64,000 bases of DNA from Paramacrobiotus metropolitanus (lineage: Eukaryota > Tardigrada > Eutardigrada > Parachela > Macrobiotidae). The translations under genes were made by a program, and so were the position numbers. Below, piece by piece: positions 1-15,100 of the stretch (positions within the stretch are counted from its first letter, which is position 1; each line of letters begins with the position of its first letter). The DNA lies in assembly GCF_019649055.1 (NCBI RefSeq), contig NW_026570333.1, forward strand, positions 372,001 through 436,000. Direction: 5' to 3'. The notes under the pieces are model-generated. The model ran no database searches and was not told the origin of the DNA. It was given only the letters and a program-made list of their open reading frames with translations.

Positions 1-82
1 CGCATGAGTGATGTTGTATTTAGTGCAAAATTGTCAACAGTTTAATTAAAATGTTGATTATTGAAATTATTTGCACTGACAG

Positions 83-164
83 GGTGGGTGCTGCTGGACT
101 GGATGTGCTACCGCTACATGGAGACGAATGCATCCTGGTCGGTGGCCGGCGAGGCGTGTCGACG
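83..164 (+). CDS. uif: uif copy 1 exon 1: C-type lectin domain, N-terminal part
   Basis: Acceptor AG at 81-82, donor GTACGT at 165. The exon enters with two bases of a split codon and leaves with two. The residues carry the start of a C-type lectin fold: an aromatic-rich strand, CYR, and SW followed by a Cys. The same exon recurs at 30261-30350 in copy 2. Confidence 0.7.
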
Positions 165-3100
165 GTACGTGAAGCTTGTCCACTTCCGTTGCATGTGTCC
201 ATCCGATTGATTTACCTTACTTTATGCGTATTAAACGACATTGCCAAATGTGACCTCGCGGTTACGCGCTCATACGAATCACTGCCTTTATGCTCTGAGA
301 CTTTATCAGGGGGATTTTTTCTGATTATTTTACGATCAAGCGCGGGTCATGGCTGCACTGTGGGTGGGTGGAAACCCTCCCGATACTAAATTGAACAGAA
401 AATATTCAGTTGTCCCTTGAAAGTTGTCGCTAAATTTAAAAATTCGCATTCCAGAAAAATACCTAAAAACATTTTTTGGATTAGTTTTATTATTTTTTTC
501 ATTCTTGAATTCGCCGTAAATCGAAGACGTTCGCTGCCGGGTTGCGATTACTGAGTTGTAGAAATAATATATCTTCGAATTTTAGAAGCCGTTTTTTTCT
601 GAGCAGTTATTTATTTTAATCTGTTGTTTTATTTGCATATTTGTATTTTTTAGAAATGCTATCAAGCTTTTTTTTTTAAATTAACGAATTTCGTTGTCTG
701 TTTTTGAACACCATTGAATTTATACATTGACCATACTAACACATGCAGTCTTGCAGAGAAAACGTAGTGTAGTGAGTGACAGAGCCGCCGGCATTGCGTT
801 AATTCAGTCACGCTTAACTAAAATTTTCTCTCGTGTTTTCAATATTTTTTTCCGCTTTTTTCCCTTTCTCTTCTTGTGTAATACGGAATTTAGGAAGAAC
901 CGTGAACAGCGTTTTCTGCAAATTTGCAAAATGGTTGTCCTGTGCAGGACCAACGCTTGAACAAACAATTAAAATGGTAAAACGAACTACCCAATTTAAT
1001 TATGGAATCCTATTTCCCCCCACAATAAATTAAACACTAAAAAGGTTTAACAGAATTATGTCAAATAGGCATTCTTCCAGTTTTATTTTTACATAGGTTT
1101 TCAATAGCCAGTTCGATACACAGAGTAAAATAAAATGGCAGTATAATTAAAGATAGTTAAATGAAGTTAGTAATGCGATAATTATTTGCGTTATTAAAGA
1201 AATTCTCGTAAATCAGTATCGGCAGCGATCTGCTGACCATGTCCGACTACTCATCCCCCACCAACGCCTGGATCTCCGGCCAGCTGCCCAACACCTCGGT
1301 GTGGCTGGCGGCGGCACTGACGCCGGCGAGGACGCTCTCCTGGAGCGACGGACAGGAGATAGGGCCGTACTCCGGCCTGTGGGCCATCGGGCAGCCGGAC
1401 GCCGGTGGCGGGGAGTGCGTGGCGTTGGATGGACGCTTCGACACTGACAACTGGTACCTGGCGGCGTGCGAGACGCTGCTGCCCTTCGTTTGCCAGCAGC
1501 CGGCCTGTCCCAAGGACACCTTCACCTGTCCGGGCGAGAAGAAGTGTTTATTGATGGACCGGGTGTGTGATCACGAGGGCAACGTGGAGTGCGGATCGTG
1601 GGCCGATGAGTTTGACTGTCCGCCAGGGAACGGACGCACTGAGGCGCCGGGTAAGGATTTTTCCGCGATTTATCTAGAATTTCCCAGCTGAATGTGTTTT
1701 TTTCTTATTTTGTTGTCCCATTCATTCGACTTGTCATTTTTTACTATGCATTTGAAGTACTTGCTGTTTTTTGAAGTACGTTTTGAATATTTTATTAATG
1801 CTTTCCGTTCACAGAAAAGCTTCACAGTAACTTCAGAAACGATCACGTTAAGCATCATTCGACCAAGGCGGCATAACCACAGAGAAAATTTTATTTGAAA
1901 AATCGTTTTGAATTATTTGTTAATTTTTTTACATAGATAATTCATTTTTAATTGACATTTTTAATTTTTTAAACACATGCCTTATTCGGCATTGTTCGTT
2001 ATAATTGTAATAATAATCGTTTTGACGACTTTTAAATATGTACGAGTATATTTGGAATTTTGTTTAGAGCACACTGTATCCACCGGATTTTTGTTGATTA
2101 AGTACAGCTTTGAATATATTGTTGAGGGTGTTCTCTACCGGTCGGTTTCGGTTTGTTTCCAAATAAGTACCGTATGAGATATATGCTTCTGGATAAATTA
2201 TTATTATTATTACTGTTATTTTCAAACTACAGTAGCCGAACTCCATTCGGGAAACTTTTAAGGCTATTGGAAAATGTTTTTGGTATTTTTGAAAATTTAA
2301 ATGCTTTGTATTAGGCTAACAAAAATAGTGAGAAAAGCCGAAAATAGTTTTTAATAGTGACGGTTGTAATTTTTATTTTCCGGTGTGAAGTTTGATGTTA
2401 TGGAGGGCCACAAGCACTCACTGTACTACGTTCTACCTCTGTACCGATAAGCACGCTGTAAAACTAGCCGTTGTAACATGCCAGCAGTAGCATAAGGAGA
2501 ACGACAAAATTCGACAAATTTAAACTCTTTTTAAAATTTTGTTTTGCCAGTGTGTGCCCACTATCTGACCGGGGCCAGCGGCAGTCTATCCAGCCCCAAC
2601 CACCCGGGTCCCTACCCGCGCGTGGCCTCCTGCCTGTGGCTGATCGAGACCCCGGCCGGCACCCGCGTCGACCTGCAGTTCAGCGAATTCGCCACGGAAG
2701 CGAACCAGGACACCGTCAGCGTCCTCTCCGGGAGTCCCCTGCCCGCCCGCGCCCGGGCGCTGGCCGTCCTCAGCGGCCAACCCGCCCCCACGGCCCTCCA
2801 CTACACTGCCGACAACAACTTCCTCATCCTCCGTTTAACCGCCGACGCCAGCGTGGAGATGGCCGGCTTCCGCGCCACCTACAAAGCGCTGAACGCCCGC
2901 TGCGGCGGCGACGTACAGGCCACTGTGGGATGGCAGCGTGTGGCGGTCATGGAGGTGTGTGTACCGCTTCCAGGGGGCCGTCGGGAGTGTCGTCAGTTTG
3001 GAGGTGGAAGGGTTGACCGGCGAGGATGTGGTAAAAGTGCGCGATGGAGGTGATGCCGCGGCGGGGTTGTTGGCGGAGGTGCGGGCCCCCGCGGGGGAGG

Positions 3101-6100
3101 GAAGGGTGGTACAGTCCACCGGGAATGTCATGTATGTGTATGTGCGGATGACGGGGGCCGGGGGAGGAAGGGTCGTGGGGCTGCGGTATGCGGCGACGTG
3201 CGATCTGGAGTTGACGAGGAATTCCGGGATTATTAACACGGCCGGGAATGTTCAACAGGTGAGCCGAAAATTTGCTTAAAGAAACGTTTTATTTCAAAAT
3301 TGAGCATTTGGATAAAATTTTAGTAAATTATTTTAAGCTGGACTGAAACAGATTAATTAAATATTTCTAATTTAGTGATATATCGATTTATAGATTACCG
3401 GTAATTTGTTTTAATAAGAAATAATTTGCAAATTTAGTTATAAATTAATTTAAAAGTTTATTGATTAATTTGTAAATTTATTCGCGGCATTCGGAAGTTG
3501 TAAGTTGATATTAATAATTACGTTTTTCTGTCATTGATATTCCGATAAAAAAATAAAAAGATTCGACGTACCTTTTAAAGCATGAAATTACTGTTTTCCG
3601 TTTACATTTAACAAAAATATAATAAAAAGTGCTTGAGCAGTTTTTACCAACTAAATTCCTAATCCTGATTAAATTAAAGTTAAAAATTGCCTACGTAAAT
3701 TAATTTGTTAATACAAAAATTAGCAGTACCAGTATTCAAAATTAATATCGAGTAAAACCGATTCATCACGCTAAATGAGAATTTATTAATTTTGAAACTG
3801 TGGATGAATTTATAAATTTACTGATCTATTACATTCATCAGTGCTTGTTGTCTTATTATCTTAAAATTTGGATTTTTATTCTGCCGTTAATTTTTGAGTT
3901 TGCTTCAGCTGTGCACAATCGTTTGCCGGTGTTGTTGTAGGCTGAGTTGTAGCGCAGCTGGTGAATTATAAGTTAATTAAAGCCTATGGAGTGTCATTAC
4001 TACGACTCATTAGCGTTCATGCCGGCATCGTAATCTGGCTTGACCGGCTTTTATTATGATGATAGCCGTTCCCGCGCAATCTGGCCTGTTCGTGGCGCAT
4101 CAAACCGGCGGCCGCGTCGGCCTTCGTGATCGAGATCAGCGAGCTGTCATTGGGCCCAGTGGACGAGCTGGAGGTGTACGAGATCACTCGACTGTCCACC
4201 GCCATCGCCTTCACCAACCGCAACGGCACGGCGGTCGGATGGGCGCCGCGCAGCATCCACGTGGCCTCGGGGGACGCCCTGATCAAGGTGGTCAGCGGGC
4301 CCTTGGGACCGGTCACCCGCCTCACCGCCGCCTACTCCCTCGACTGCCCCTCGCTGGCCGCCGGGGATTCCGTGCTCCTGTCGCACCAGGAGAGACGTTT
4401 CGGCACCGTTGTGACGGCAACCTGCCCCTTGGGATACGAATTCGGTGAGTTAACCTTTCACGCAATTTTTTGTTGGAATTAACGTGGTTTTGGTAGTTTG
4501 CTTCAATGAAGAGTGATTCTGCGCATCGTAACACTGCAACATATTTCCTTATATTCTCAGTAAAACACACAGTCTGAATAAACTTCTCTATCAATGTTGG
4601 TGTAAAACAAAGGGCTGGCTGGCCGGCTGGGTGAGCAACATTGAGTAACATCGTGTGAATAACCGGTACAGTCAATAATTTGAACACTTTTTCGTCTCCG
4701 TTGCTTTTACGCGTTGGTGCGGTTGTTATTTCGATTGTGATTCGGTTATACTGTTTAATATTATTATTACGGCATTTCCTCATTCCCGCGCTTTAGACAA
4801 GTTTTTTTTGGTGTTCTTCGAAATGTGTTTGTCCTTTATGCTGCAGTTAATAGTTAAATAGGAGATATTCGTTATTAACTGATCCTGCTTCGAATGTGTT
4901 TGTTGGATGTTTTTTTTACACAATTAGTTCCTATGGTCATTAGGTGTGAAACGGCGGCTGCGGAATGGCTAGTACGGTATTTATAAATAATACGAACTCG
5001 CCATCGAAGAACGAGATACCTACATTAGGTTCTGGACAATTATGATCCAACTAGCAGACCCCGCGCAAATTGCGCGGGGTCTGAATAATGCGATAGTATA
5101 CCAAAAGGCAAAATCCCATTATTGCGTTACTGTCAATTTCGGATACCCTATGATGTCCGTAATGTTCTCCTGCTTGCTTTACTGTTACTATTTTTCTGCC
5201 AACGCGTTTGTTTACTTACTGTTACTTCCGGTTTTAAAAAGTTACTTACTTAATAACTACGTACTAAGTTATAATTTTGCCTCCGGAACCAGCTCTCCGG
5301 AGTTCCGGCATAAATTTGGCGAATTTTGTTTTAAATCATAGTAAAATTTGCAGTAACAGAACTTTACCTACTGGATACTATCAGCACAAAAACCTTGTTA
5401 CTTATTATTACAAACCACAGACCGAAACTGTTACTTTTACTAACTTTTTAATATTAGTCGACTGGTGTCTACGCAGTACGATGCTCACTCGTCAGTAGAC
5501 ATTCCTACTCTGTTCAGTAAAGCAACACTGATTGAAAATCCAGATTTTTCATTAATGTACCGGAAAAGCTGCCTTTCACATTGACTGCAGCGATGACCTT
5601 AAACTTGCAACGCGAAATGTTGCTCCAGATCGGTCACCAGTCAGTTAAGCTTCGTGGAGTGGCTGCACAGGTGTTCTCTATTCGATGCTTACGGTATATA
5701 GGTACCTGCACTGATATAGACTATTCATTTTATTGAAATTTTCTAAACCCAGCAACCGTTTCGCAAAATGTCATTTGCATCTTTGCTGCTTCGCGAGCTC
5801 CGCTCGCGCCGCAACTCGGCGTCGCCTGCGGCTCCGCCTTCCATGGCGAACTGATGGAATCATTGCAAGTTTCGCAAAAGTCTCTCGTTCTCAATAACGA
5901 AGCGTTCCACCTTGGTTAACTGCAAGTTAACGCCTAAGGACCGCTAAGCAATCCCTCGAACGAAAAAATTTTGCTATATATACGTACAGATAAGTAGCAT
6001 CTGATGTTCATAAAATTCGTAATACACATTTACTGTAAGTGCGGAGGTAACAAACAATCCAAGATCATGTAAGATGTGCAGCTGACAGCATGCTGTCCTT

Positions 6101-9100
6101 TAATCAACCCTACTGGTTACACATGCAATGCCGCCTTCCTCGGACATCGATTTTCACAGAATATAGGTACAGTAAATCAAAAGTAAATTTTTTGGACTTA
6201 CAGCGGCAAATTAGTAAAAATTGCAACCGCCCAGGAAAGCGCTGTAACGTTAAACTGGTCAAACCACTGCGAACGACAGTTCCTTGGGAAATAATTTTGA
6301 GCAATTGAACTGTAGTTCCGTACTCGAAGACTGTGTTACGTCTTCCTTTTAAAATCCTCTTTTATTCTTGAAGCCAAATATGAAATATTGATCAGATAAT
6401 TTATAAATTCATTAAAAGCTAAGGAATAATACGCGATCACGATTCAAGAACATAAAAGTTTTCCCCAGTCCTAGCCACGTTGGTCAACGCGTTATTGCTG
6501 CCTAGACAGTGGTGAGATGGTCGGGTTTGCAGTGGTGGATTCTTAACTTTTCCCATAGTCTTTCTATGTTATGGTTTTCAAAGTTTTCTTTCAAACGTTT
6601 ATGTTTTTCAAAAAATTGACTTTTGCTGGCAAATATATTCGTTAAGATCTATCGAACGACATATAGACATCGAAGTTTGGTCGAGCGTAGCGTTAACGCA
6701 TCGATGACACACACGGAATTTCGTTAAGGCTTATCCTTTTATTATTATAGATTATCTGTGGTATACCGGTTTTTTTAATGTGTGCATGAATCATTAATAC
6801 TTTCTGTATACTTTTAATATTAAATTGTAGGTCATTCAGTTGTGTTAAGAATGCATAAATCGGACTGACCTCAATAATTATAAAATCGCTTGCGGCATAA
6901 TAAAAGAAGGATTGTTATCGTGCGTAATGAAAATTACGCAGGCTTTTAATGGAGCAGTCGTTACATACACGCCGCTTCTGTCATTAATTTTTATACTTCG
7001 GTGATTGTTGCAGCGAACCGGGAGGCTAACCTGACCAGCCGCTGCGGTCTGGACGGGGTGTGGAGTGTGGCGCGCATCCCGGCGTGTCAGCCGAAATACT
7101 GCGGTCCTCTGCCGTTGTTCGCCAACGCGCTGCCGGTCAACATCAGCGGGTTTGTGTATCCGGCAGCGGTGGGGTATCGCTGCGTGGAGGGGTTCGTGCT
7201 GGCCAGTGGACAGGACGCCGCGGCCATCCGCTGCTCCAACACCGGCATCTGGAGCGGCACTGTTGTTTGCCAACCTGTCAAATGTTCCTCCAATTGGCCG
7301 GTGGTGGCTAATCTGCAGATGGAGATAATCGCCGGCAACGGATACGATTATGGGTACGAGTACGAAAACAACCAAAAAGTACTGAAAACATACGAACTAA
7401 ATCCAAGAAAAATCACAAATAACTGGTAATAATTGTCAGTTAATTTAAAAGTATGCAAGAAATGTACAGTTGGAATGAAAACATGTTTTATAAAATTGTT
7501 CAGAGATTTGTCGTCATCGCTCGTAAAATGTGCCGCCTGATACATGTGGATAATCGTAGTGCGGCGGCTAATTTTCTTTCACTGTAGTATTTGCACGTTA
7601 TTGTTTGCGACATTTAAAGTGAAAATTGCTTGTTTTTTGTACAGTTTTTGATCTGAAAATTGTTCAACCGGGTTTTTCCAAAAAGTTAATTCTGGCAATC
7701 CGTTCAGTTCGCTTTACAATTTACGATTTATTTAAAGCAAACTTTCGTTTAAAAAAATGTTGCATTTGATTTATGGGTAGACATTGTTTTTGGCATGATG
7801 CTTGGGGTAAAATCCTAAAATGTAATAGCCACTAGAGAATTCAATTTTGAGCTTAAAAAGCAGGCCCTAACAATTTTGTAAACATTTTAATATATAACGG
7901 AAATTTCTCCTCAACTGGAATTCGTAATATTCGTAAAAAAATAAAATTTTAAACTATTGGTTTGTTTGTTAATCGCCAAATTATATACAATCGTGAAATC
8001 TGCATAAAATACTGTGAAATAAAATTACCCTGATCTGCGTTGTAATTTCAATTGCTCGTCAGATCGGTGGTGGAGTTCCACTGCCAGCCGGGATTCCTGA
8101 TCAGCGGCGCGTCCGCGTTGACCTGCCTAGCCAACACCTCGTGGTCGGATGCCCCGCCCTCCTGTCGCCGGCGTCCCTGCCTCCAGCCGCCCTCCATCCC
8201 CCACGGCTTCGTCTACACCCCGGCCAACCAGCCCAACCCGGTGTACCTCTACGGCGACACCGTGTCCGTCGGGTGTCAGCCCGGATACCGGTTGAACGGA
8301 GACCCGGAGACGTCCTGCAACCAGGACGGCGGCTTCACCAATGTGCCGATCTGCGAGAGCGTCAACGAGTGCAGCCAGGAGGACGTCTGTGACAGCGTGT
8401 CGGCCACCTGTGTCGATGTGCCGGGCGATCATTATTGCCGCTGCAAAGAGGGATTCCAGGGGATACCGCAGTGCGCGCAGAATACGCTGCTCGGTGTCGG
8501 CGCCTTCCAGCCTGATATATACAGTATGCAGAACAAAATTAAAATTTAAAAAATAAGATTCTGAATGAGAAAATTTTATAAGTTAAATCTATTTTTTGAA
8601 ATATAAAACTGTGATCTCCCTTATGGTTGTAGAAAAATATCCAACATTAAAATATAAGAAGCAACTGTTACAATATATTAGAAAAAAATGATTTATCAAA
8701 TATGCAAAGCTTCAGCGCTTAATTTTTAGCAGCGTGTTCGACTTTTAAATCAGCGCCGTCTGGAGTAAATTAAATTAATTGCTGCAAAAAATACTCACAC
8801 GTTTAAAGTCTTTGTTATTTTACCTATTTGATTCGTCGACGTGATGCAGCTCTTTCTCAGGTTTTCTTAAGCCAGTTTTTGTGGATATTTTCAGTTGTGT
8901 TTATTTATTTCATTTTTTAATTGAATGGTACGAGTTACCTTATTTTTTCCGATTTACTATATGATCTACTTTATTAACGCTACTATACGGGTTTTTGACA
9001 AGCCTTTACTGAATGGCGAGCGTTTGCAGAGATTTCTGTGTCGGGATCGGTGGCGGGTCTGGACGAGCGGCAGATTGGTCTGTCCTCGAAGGGCTGGTGC

Positions 9101-12100
9101 GGGACGAGCGCGGCGGCGGCGGACAACTGGGTGTTAGTGGACCTGAACGCGCCCAAAGTGGTCAGCGCCGTGCGCATCCTGCCCGTGTCCGGCAACGGCC
9201 GGCTGCTGGCCAGCGTCCGCTCCTTCACCTTCGCCTTCAAACTGCATGAAAACGACTCCTTCACTAACTACGCCGAGCCCAACGGCAACGCCCTGCAGCT
9301 GCCGGTCAGTGCTCCTTTTTAAGCCGATTTCCGTTGGTCTTGCTTGCTTTTTTTGTTAAATTTTCATTATGACATTACATTATTTTGCGTACCGATGTTT
9401 GTTCAGTCTGGAGTTGTCGTAGAGTAGTGGCGCTCATTTGACGCTAGTAGTGTTCGGGTGTAACAGAGCAAAAGTGATTATATATTATTATTGTTTATTA
9501 GCAAAAGTGATTGTGAGCGGGTTTATATCGCATACGTGCAGACTTTATTTTTTCTACCTTTTAATTTGCCGCTTCGAGCTCAGGACTGGAAACGTATACG
9601 TCTATATATATACGTATATATACTATACGTATACGTATATATACTATATGTATAGGTATATATACTATATATACGATATCAGTATACTTCTGCAGAGGCT
9701 AGAGCTGTCTAATTAATTGACAATTTTTTATCAGTGATCTCATGCATTGACCTTTTTGTACCGCAGGTCTTCTTAAATTCGACGAGCGGGACGCATCTGC
9801 CGGCGCCGGTGGAAGCCCGCTTCGTGCGCATCTCGTTGGCGGATTTCTACGGCGCGCCGTGCATGCGGATGGATCTGATTGGCTGCTGGAAGAAGCGCTG
9901 CTTCGACGTCAGCGAGTGCGCCGAGAACAACGGCGGATGCGACCAGATCTGCATCAACACGCCCGGATCGTACCACTGCGAATGCAACGACGGATTCCAG
10001 TTGTTCTCCCAGAACGGGACCAGTGCCTTCACGATTCCGGCCGCCGAAACGGGAACACGAGAAGGTTCGTAGTAAATTTATGTACTTTCGTTTATGGATG
10101 CGAACCGGCGAATGCTGCTCATATCTTATTCACGACAGCAAAGAAACTCAACGGAATAATATATTTCGTTTTAATATAATTTTATTTTATATTTCGTTCT
10201 TACATTTTTCTTTAAGTAAACCGGAATAGTGTGAGTCAAATAAAAGTGAGCAAAATATCGTGATTTTTTTGGACAGATATTCTTAAATTTTTAACATACG
10301 AGTAAAAGTGGCTTGAAACACTCGTACTTGGGCGTTGTTTCAAATGACAACGCCGGAAAATTAAAATAAAATGCAAGTTCTGGAAAATTAATGTTGGCGC
10401 ATAATAAATATGTTTAAAATAAATCCTGGAAAACGCTTCATATTATTAAAAATGCCGGCAAAATAGCCTAAATTAAAATTAACAAATTTCAAAAATAACA
10501 AAAGCATATTTGAGAAGACTTTAATTAAAAAATCACACTGAAAAAGAACTGATTGGTTCAGGTGATGGAATTTTGCTGAACAAGACGTGCGTGCCGCAGT
10601 CGTGTCTGCCGCTGATGCCGCCATTAAATGGCGTCCTGTTGTCCACGCAAAAGTCTTCCGCTTCGCCGACGAAGCGGCGTTCGCGTGCAACTTCGGCTTC
10701 GAAATGATGGGCACGTCGGTGCTGAAGTGCGGCGTCAACGGCGCGTGGAGCAGCAGCCAGCCGCTGTGCATCCCCGCCACCTGCGACAATTTCCTCGATG
10801 ACGTCATTCAAGGGGTGTGGGTGGAGCCCAAGACGGCCGTGGTCCCGCTGGGCCGCAACGTCTCCGTCGCCTGTCAGGCGCCCGAATTCAAATTGCCCGC
10901 CGCGCTGCCCATTAAAAACCGCAAATGCGTCTTTGACCGGCGAAGCAAGGAGAAATTCTACTGGTGAGACGGATTATGCAGGTTTTGTTTTCTGCTTTTT
11001 AGCGTTAAGTACTTGTTCTCCATTTTTTTAGCTCTAATTAATACTTGAGCAAACTCTGATTAAAGAAACTTTAAAGAAAATAAATGATTTTTCTTATAAT
11101 TTGCATTGGTTTTTTTATTGACTTATTTTCAGTGTTTTTTTGAAAGATAGGTTTTGCTATCTCGATATTTAAAGTATTTTTTACGAAATACATAATATGT
11201 TCGTAATTTGTGCTGCAAGCAGCATCCCCGGCAACCGAGTTACAGATTATGTGAGCCGTAGTGAAGTGGCACGTTCAGAAGGCATCATGATAAAGTCTAT
11301 AGATTGGCATAGTGTGTCAATGAAAATGTGAACAGCAAATCATTCAAATTTAATTCTGTCATTTTTATTCCATGAACGAAAGTAATTTTAGTGAATTGGT
11401 TTACATTTTCTTTTTCATCTACTTTTTACTTCCGTATATTTACTCTTAACTACTTTTCCTTGGCGCAATGGGAAACCGTTGGTATGGGATGTCCCTGTTG
11501 CCGATATCTTCGCCGAAACCTTCATAGGGCATACAGTACAGCAAGTGTTCCAGGAAGTGCAGCGGAAGTAAGAGAAAATCAAAAGCTACGGAAGTACGAT
11601 GGAATCACGGATCGTTACGTAATACAACTTCTGGCTTTTGAGACTACAGGAACCTTTTGGGCCGCTAACAAAGAAATTTTTTAAGGAGTTATCAAGGAAG
11701 ATTTGCGAATGTAGCGGTAACCCACGGTCGGGAGAGTTTTAGCGCCAGAGAATCAATATTGAGATACAACGAGGAAGTGCAGTGCCTGTCCTCGGAACTT
11801 TTAACGACGATGTTTTTAGCTCTTAGATTAGCTGGTCGGGAATGATTAGTGCCCGTGTTTGTTTGTGGCACCTCTGGCTGCGATTTTGTTAACAACAAAT
11901 TAAAAATTTGCATTTACACACTTATTATTCATCTACAGTACTTTTATTTTCATTGAAGATTTGGTTTGACTATCCATTTTTAGGTCTCCATTTTTCCAAA
12001 TCTATATATCAGCTATTTTTTTCGAAATTTAATTCCCCACGGCTTTGTTCATCAGGTTAACGGGAAGCAAACCCACGTGCAAAGTGGTGGACTGCGGTCG

Positions 12101-15100
12101 CCCTCCCGTCCTCCCGGGCTCCTTCTACTCGAACCTGTCCAAGACGACGTACGGCACGCTCTTCCGCTTCGCCTGCGTCTTCCCCTTCTCCCTGGCCGGA
12201 GAGAGCAGCAACCGTGACGATCAAGTCCGCTGCAGCCGATCCGGCGTCTGGGACTTCGGCAGTCTCCGCTGCGACGGCCCCGCCTGCGCCGACCCGGGCG
12301 CCCCCACCTTCGGCTCCCAAACAGCCACCACCTCCTTCGAGGAGCTCGCTTCGGTCCGCTTCCAGTGCGACCGCCCCGGGTACGCGCTCTCGTCCACCGC
12401 GCCCCTCCTCTGCGTTCGCCAGACCGAGTGCCCCCTCCCGCGGGCGGTCAGCATCCCGCCGGACGCCGTCAAGGCCACCTCGGAGATGCCGGGCTTCGAA
12501 GCCGGCCAAATCGGGTTCAACTCCTTGACGGGCTGGTGCGCGTTGGCCGATAACACCACCTACGTGGAGATGGACCTCGGAGGGGTGTTCAAGGTCACCG
12601 GGATCCGGGTGCGGGGCGTGGTGACCCAGCAGGTCCTAGGGAGGGTCACCCGCGTGCGGCTGTTCGGGAAAGTTGGCGTGAATGATGGGTATGATGTCCT
12701 GGTGCCGGAAGTGGATGTCGCCGGGGAGGGCGGGACGTCCTTTGGGAATCTGGCGACGGTGGCGTTGGGGAAGGCCTTTAGGGTGCGGTTCGTGGCCGTG
12801 GGGGTGCTGAGCTACATCGGGCATCCCTGCATGAAGATGGAGGTGGACGGGTGTCCCGCCGGAAGACAGGATGACGTCCAGGACGCCGTGGTGGGATGGA
12901 ACAGCTCCCTTCCGGTCTGCCAGGACGTCGAGGTGAGTCTGGGGAATTTTCTCATTATGCAGTTTTATTTATATGTGTGTATTTCATTGTATACTATTTT
13001 TATAATGATATTTTTCCTTAATTTTTGTTGCTTTTTGTTGAATTTCATTTTGTTTTCAAATATTTTCACTTTTCTTTATCAAGAAAAGTTGCTTAATCGC
13101 TGTTGTTTTTTCTTTTTTTTAGGGCTGTTTGTTAAGATTTTTTAGTATTTAATGATTTTTGTTTATTGCAGTATTATGTTATTGCTTTTTATATGTCGTG
13201 ATTTCGTGTCTAATTTTGTTGCATAAAATTTTTTTTGTACTTATTGCATTTGATTATTTTTTATATCCGTTATTTTTTTTGGCTAATTTCTTGTTTTTAT
13301 TTACATTTTGTTGAGCTTGTGATTGGATGTTTATTTCAGTTTTTCTATCGTGTTTCTGTTGCCTCTCGATTAGCTGATTGTTTTTTTGACAGCCTCCCAA
13401 GTTTGTTTCGTGTCCGGATAAGCCGGTGCAGGTGCGGCGCCTACCGGACGGACGGATGCCGGGCGTGCAGTACGAGATCCCGCGGGCGGTGGACAACAGC
13501 CAGCGCATCGCGCGCATCGAGACGCGCCCGGCGGACTTCCTGCCGGGCCGCGTGGTCTTCGACGACATGGCCGTGGAGTACGTGGCCTTCGATTCCGACG
13601 AGAACAAGGCTAGCTGCACCGTGCAGGTGAGTCGGACAGTTTTTGCGTTACATTTAACAGGCAACGATGAGGCTTATTTGTAGTTATATTCGCAAAATCA
13701 ATAATTTTACTTAACAAATTAAATTTTGTTCTTACTGCGGCACAGCTAACTCCATATTACTGCGTTTTTTTTAACTTCTCCGCGTTTTGCGCAGTTTCGA
13801 CAGCGATGAACTGCCAAAAAAAGTTATACTTGTAATTGGTAAAGTCAGTTTTCTTCAAAGTTCAAACGGAAGGAAACAGATGTCTGTTAATTTAACTGAG
13901 TATTGTGCCCTGTAAACTTTCAGCATATTTATTAAACAAACAAACAAACAAACCGCGGAAATGGCTGAATGACTCTGGGTACAAGAAAACAACTGCAATT
14001 TGGTTAAAATGTGGAAAGCGTTTAAAAAATATACAAGAAAAAATCTGTATATGGGATTTCTCCAGATTGAGATTGTTGATGAGGAGCCGGCGCTGATCAG
14101 CTGCCCACTCTCTTACAACCTCACCCTGGACCCGCACGGTGACTTCGCCAGTTTGCACTTTGACGCGTTGAGCCACCCGGTGGAGGTGGTCGGGCGTCTG
14201 CGCCACCTGCAGCTCCTCTACTTCCCCGACCGCGCCCGGCTCCCCGCCCACGCCTTCCTCAACGTCACCGTGGTGGCCTCCGACCCCGCCCAGGCCCTCA
14301 ACACCACCACCTGCAGCTTCCAGGTCGCCGCGCTCCCGGCGCCCTGCACCGACGGCCCGGCGGTGGCCCCGGCCAACGGGATAACCGACTGCCGCTCTAC
14401 TGACGAGGAGACCGTCTGCAGCGTCACCTGCAACCCCGGCTTCACCTTCTTCGACGGTCTCCCGGGTCCGCGGGAGGCCCGCTGCCGCAACGGCGTTTGG
14501 GCGGCCACCGGGAACGTCTCGGTCGCCGACTGTGTCCCCGCCGAGGGGCACGACGCGGTGTACGACTCCACCACCCGCATCCTCTACGTCTCGCCCCTCC
14601 CGCCGTCCCCGGAGTGTCTCCAGCTGTACACCGCCGCGCTGACCAACCTCCAGGCGCCGGTGTCCGAGTTCCTCTCGACGAAATGCTCCAAATCCATCGA
14701 CGTGTCGGTGACGGTGGCCGCGTTGTCCGCCACCCTCCTCCCGTCCAACACCTCCACGCTGGCGCTCCAGGGAGTCCTCCGGTACCGCATCACCCCCGCC
14801 CGCGCCCTTCCGCGTCTCTATGACCTTTGCGGACTGACCATCGACACGCTCCTCGACCTCTCGGTCCCCTCGACGGACCAGCAGATCAAAAGCCTCGCGC
14901 AGTTGGCCGATCCCGCCGGAGTGTGTCCGACGCTGGAGGCCACCGAGTCCCATGGAGATCGCGGTTTCACGTGCCTTCCGGGACAAGTTCTAATCCGCAA
15001 CGCCACCAAAATGATCTGCCTGGATTGCCCCCGGGGTTTTTATTCCGCCGACAGCGCCACCTGCCGCCAGTGTCCGCCGGGAACCTTCCAGGACGACGTC

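Noticed and set aside
761-780. tRNA gene at the TAGTGTAGTGG motif
   Set aside because: No B box, no cloverleaf and no anticodon arm could be drawn around any copy.
9593-9682. TATA-rich promoter
   Set aside because: An irregular TATA/TACG microsatellite in the middle of a gene between two discoidin exons; no start site evidence.
12045-13145. A single 366-codon gene starting at ATG 12045
   Set aside because: The ATG is in the intron. Domain content stops at the GTGAGT donor at 12933, and the rest is T-rich intron translated into hydrophobic residues.
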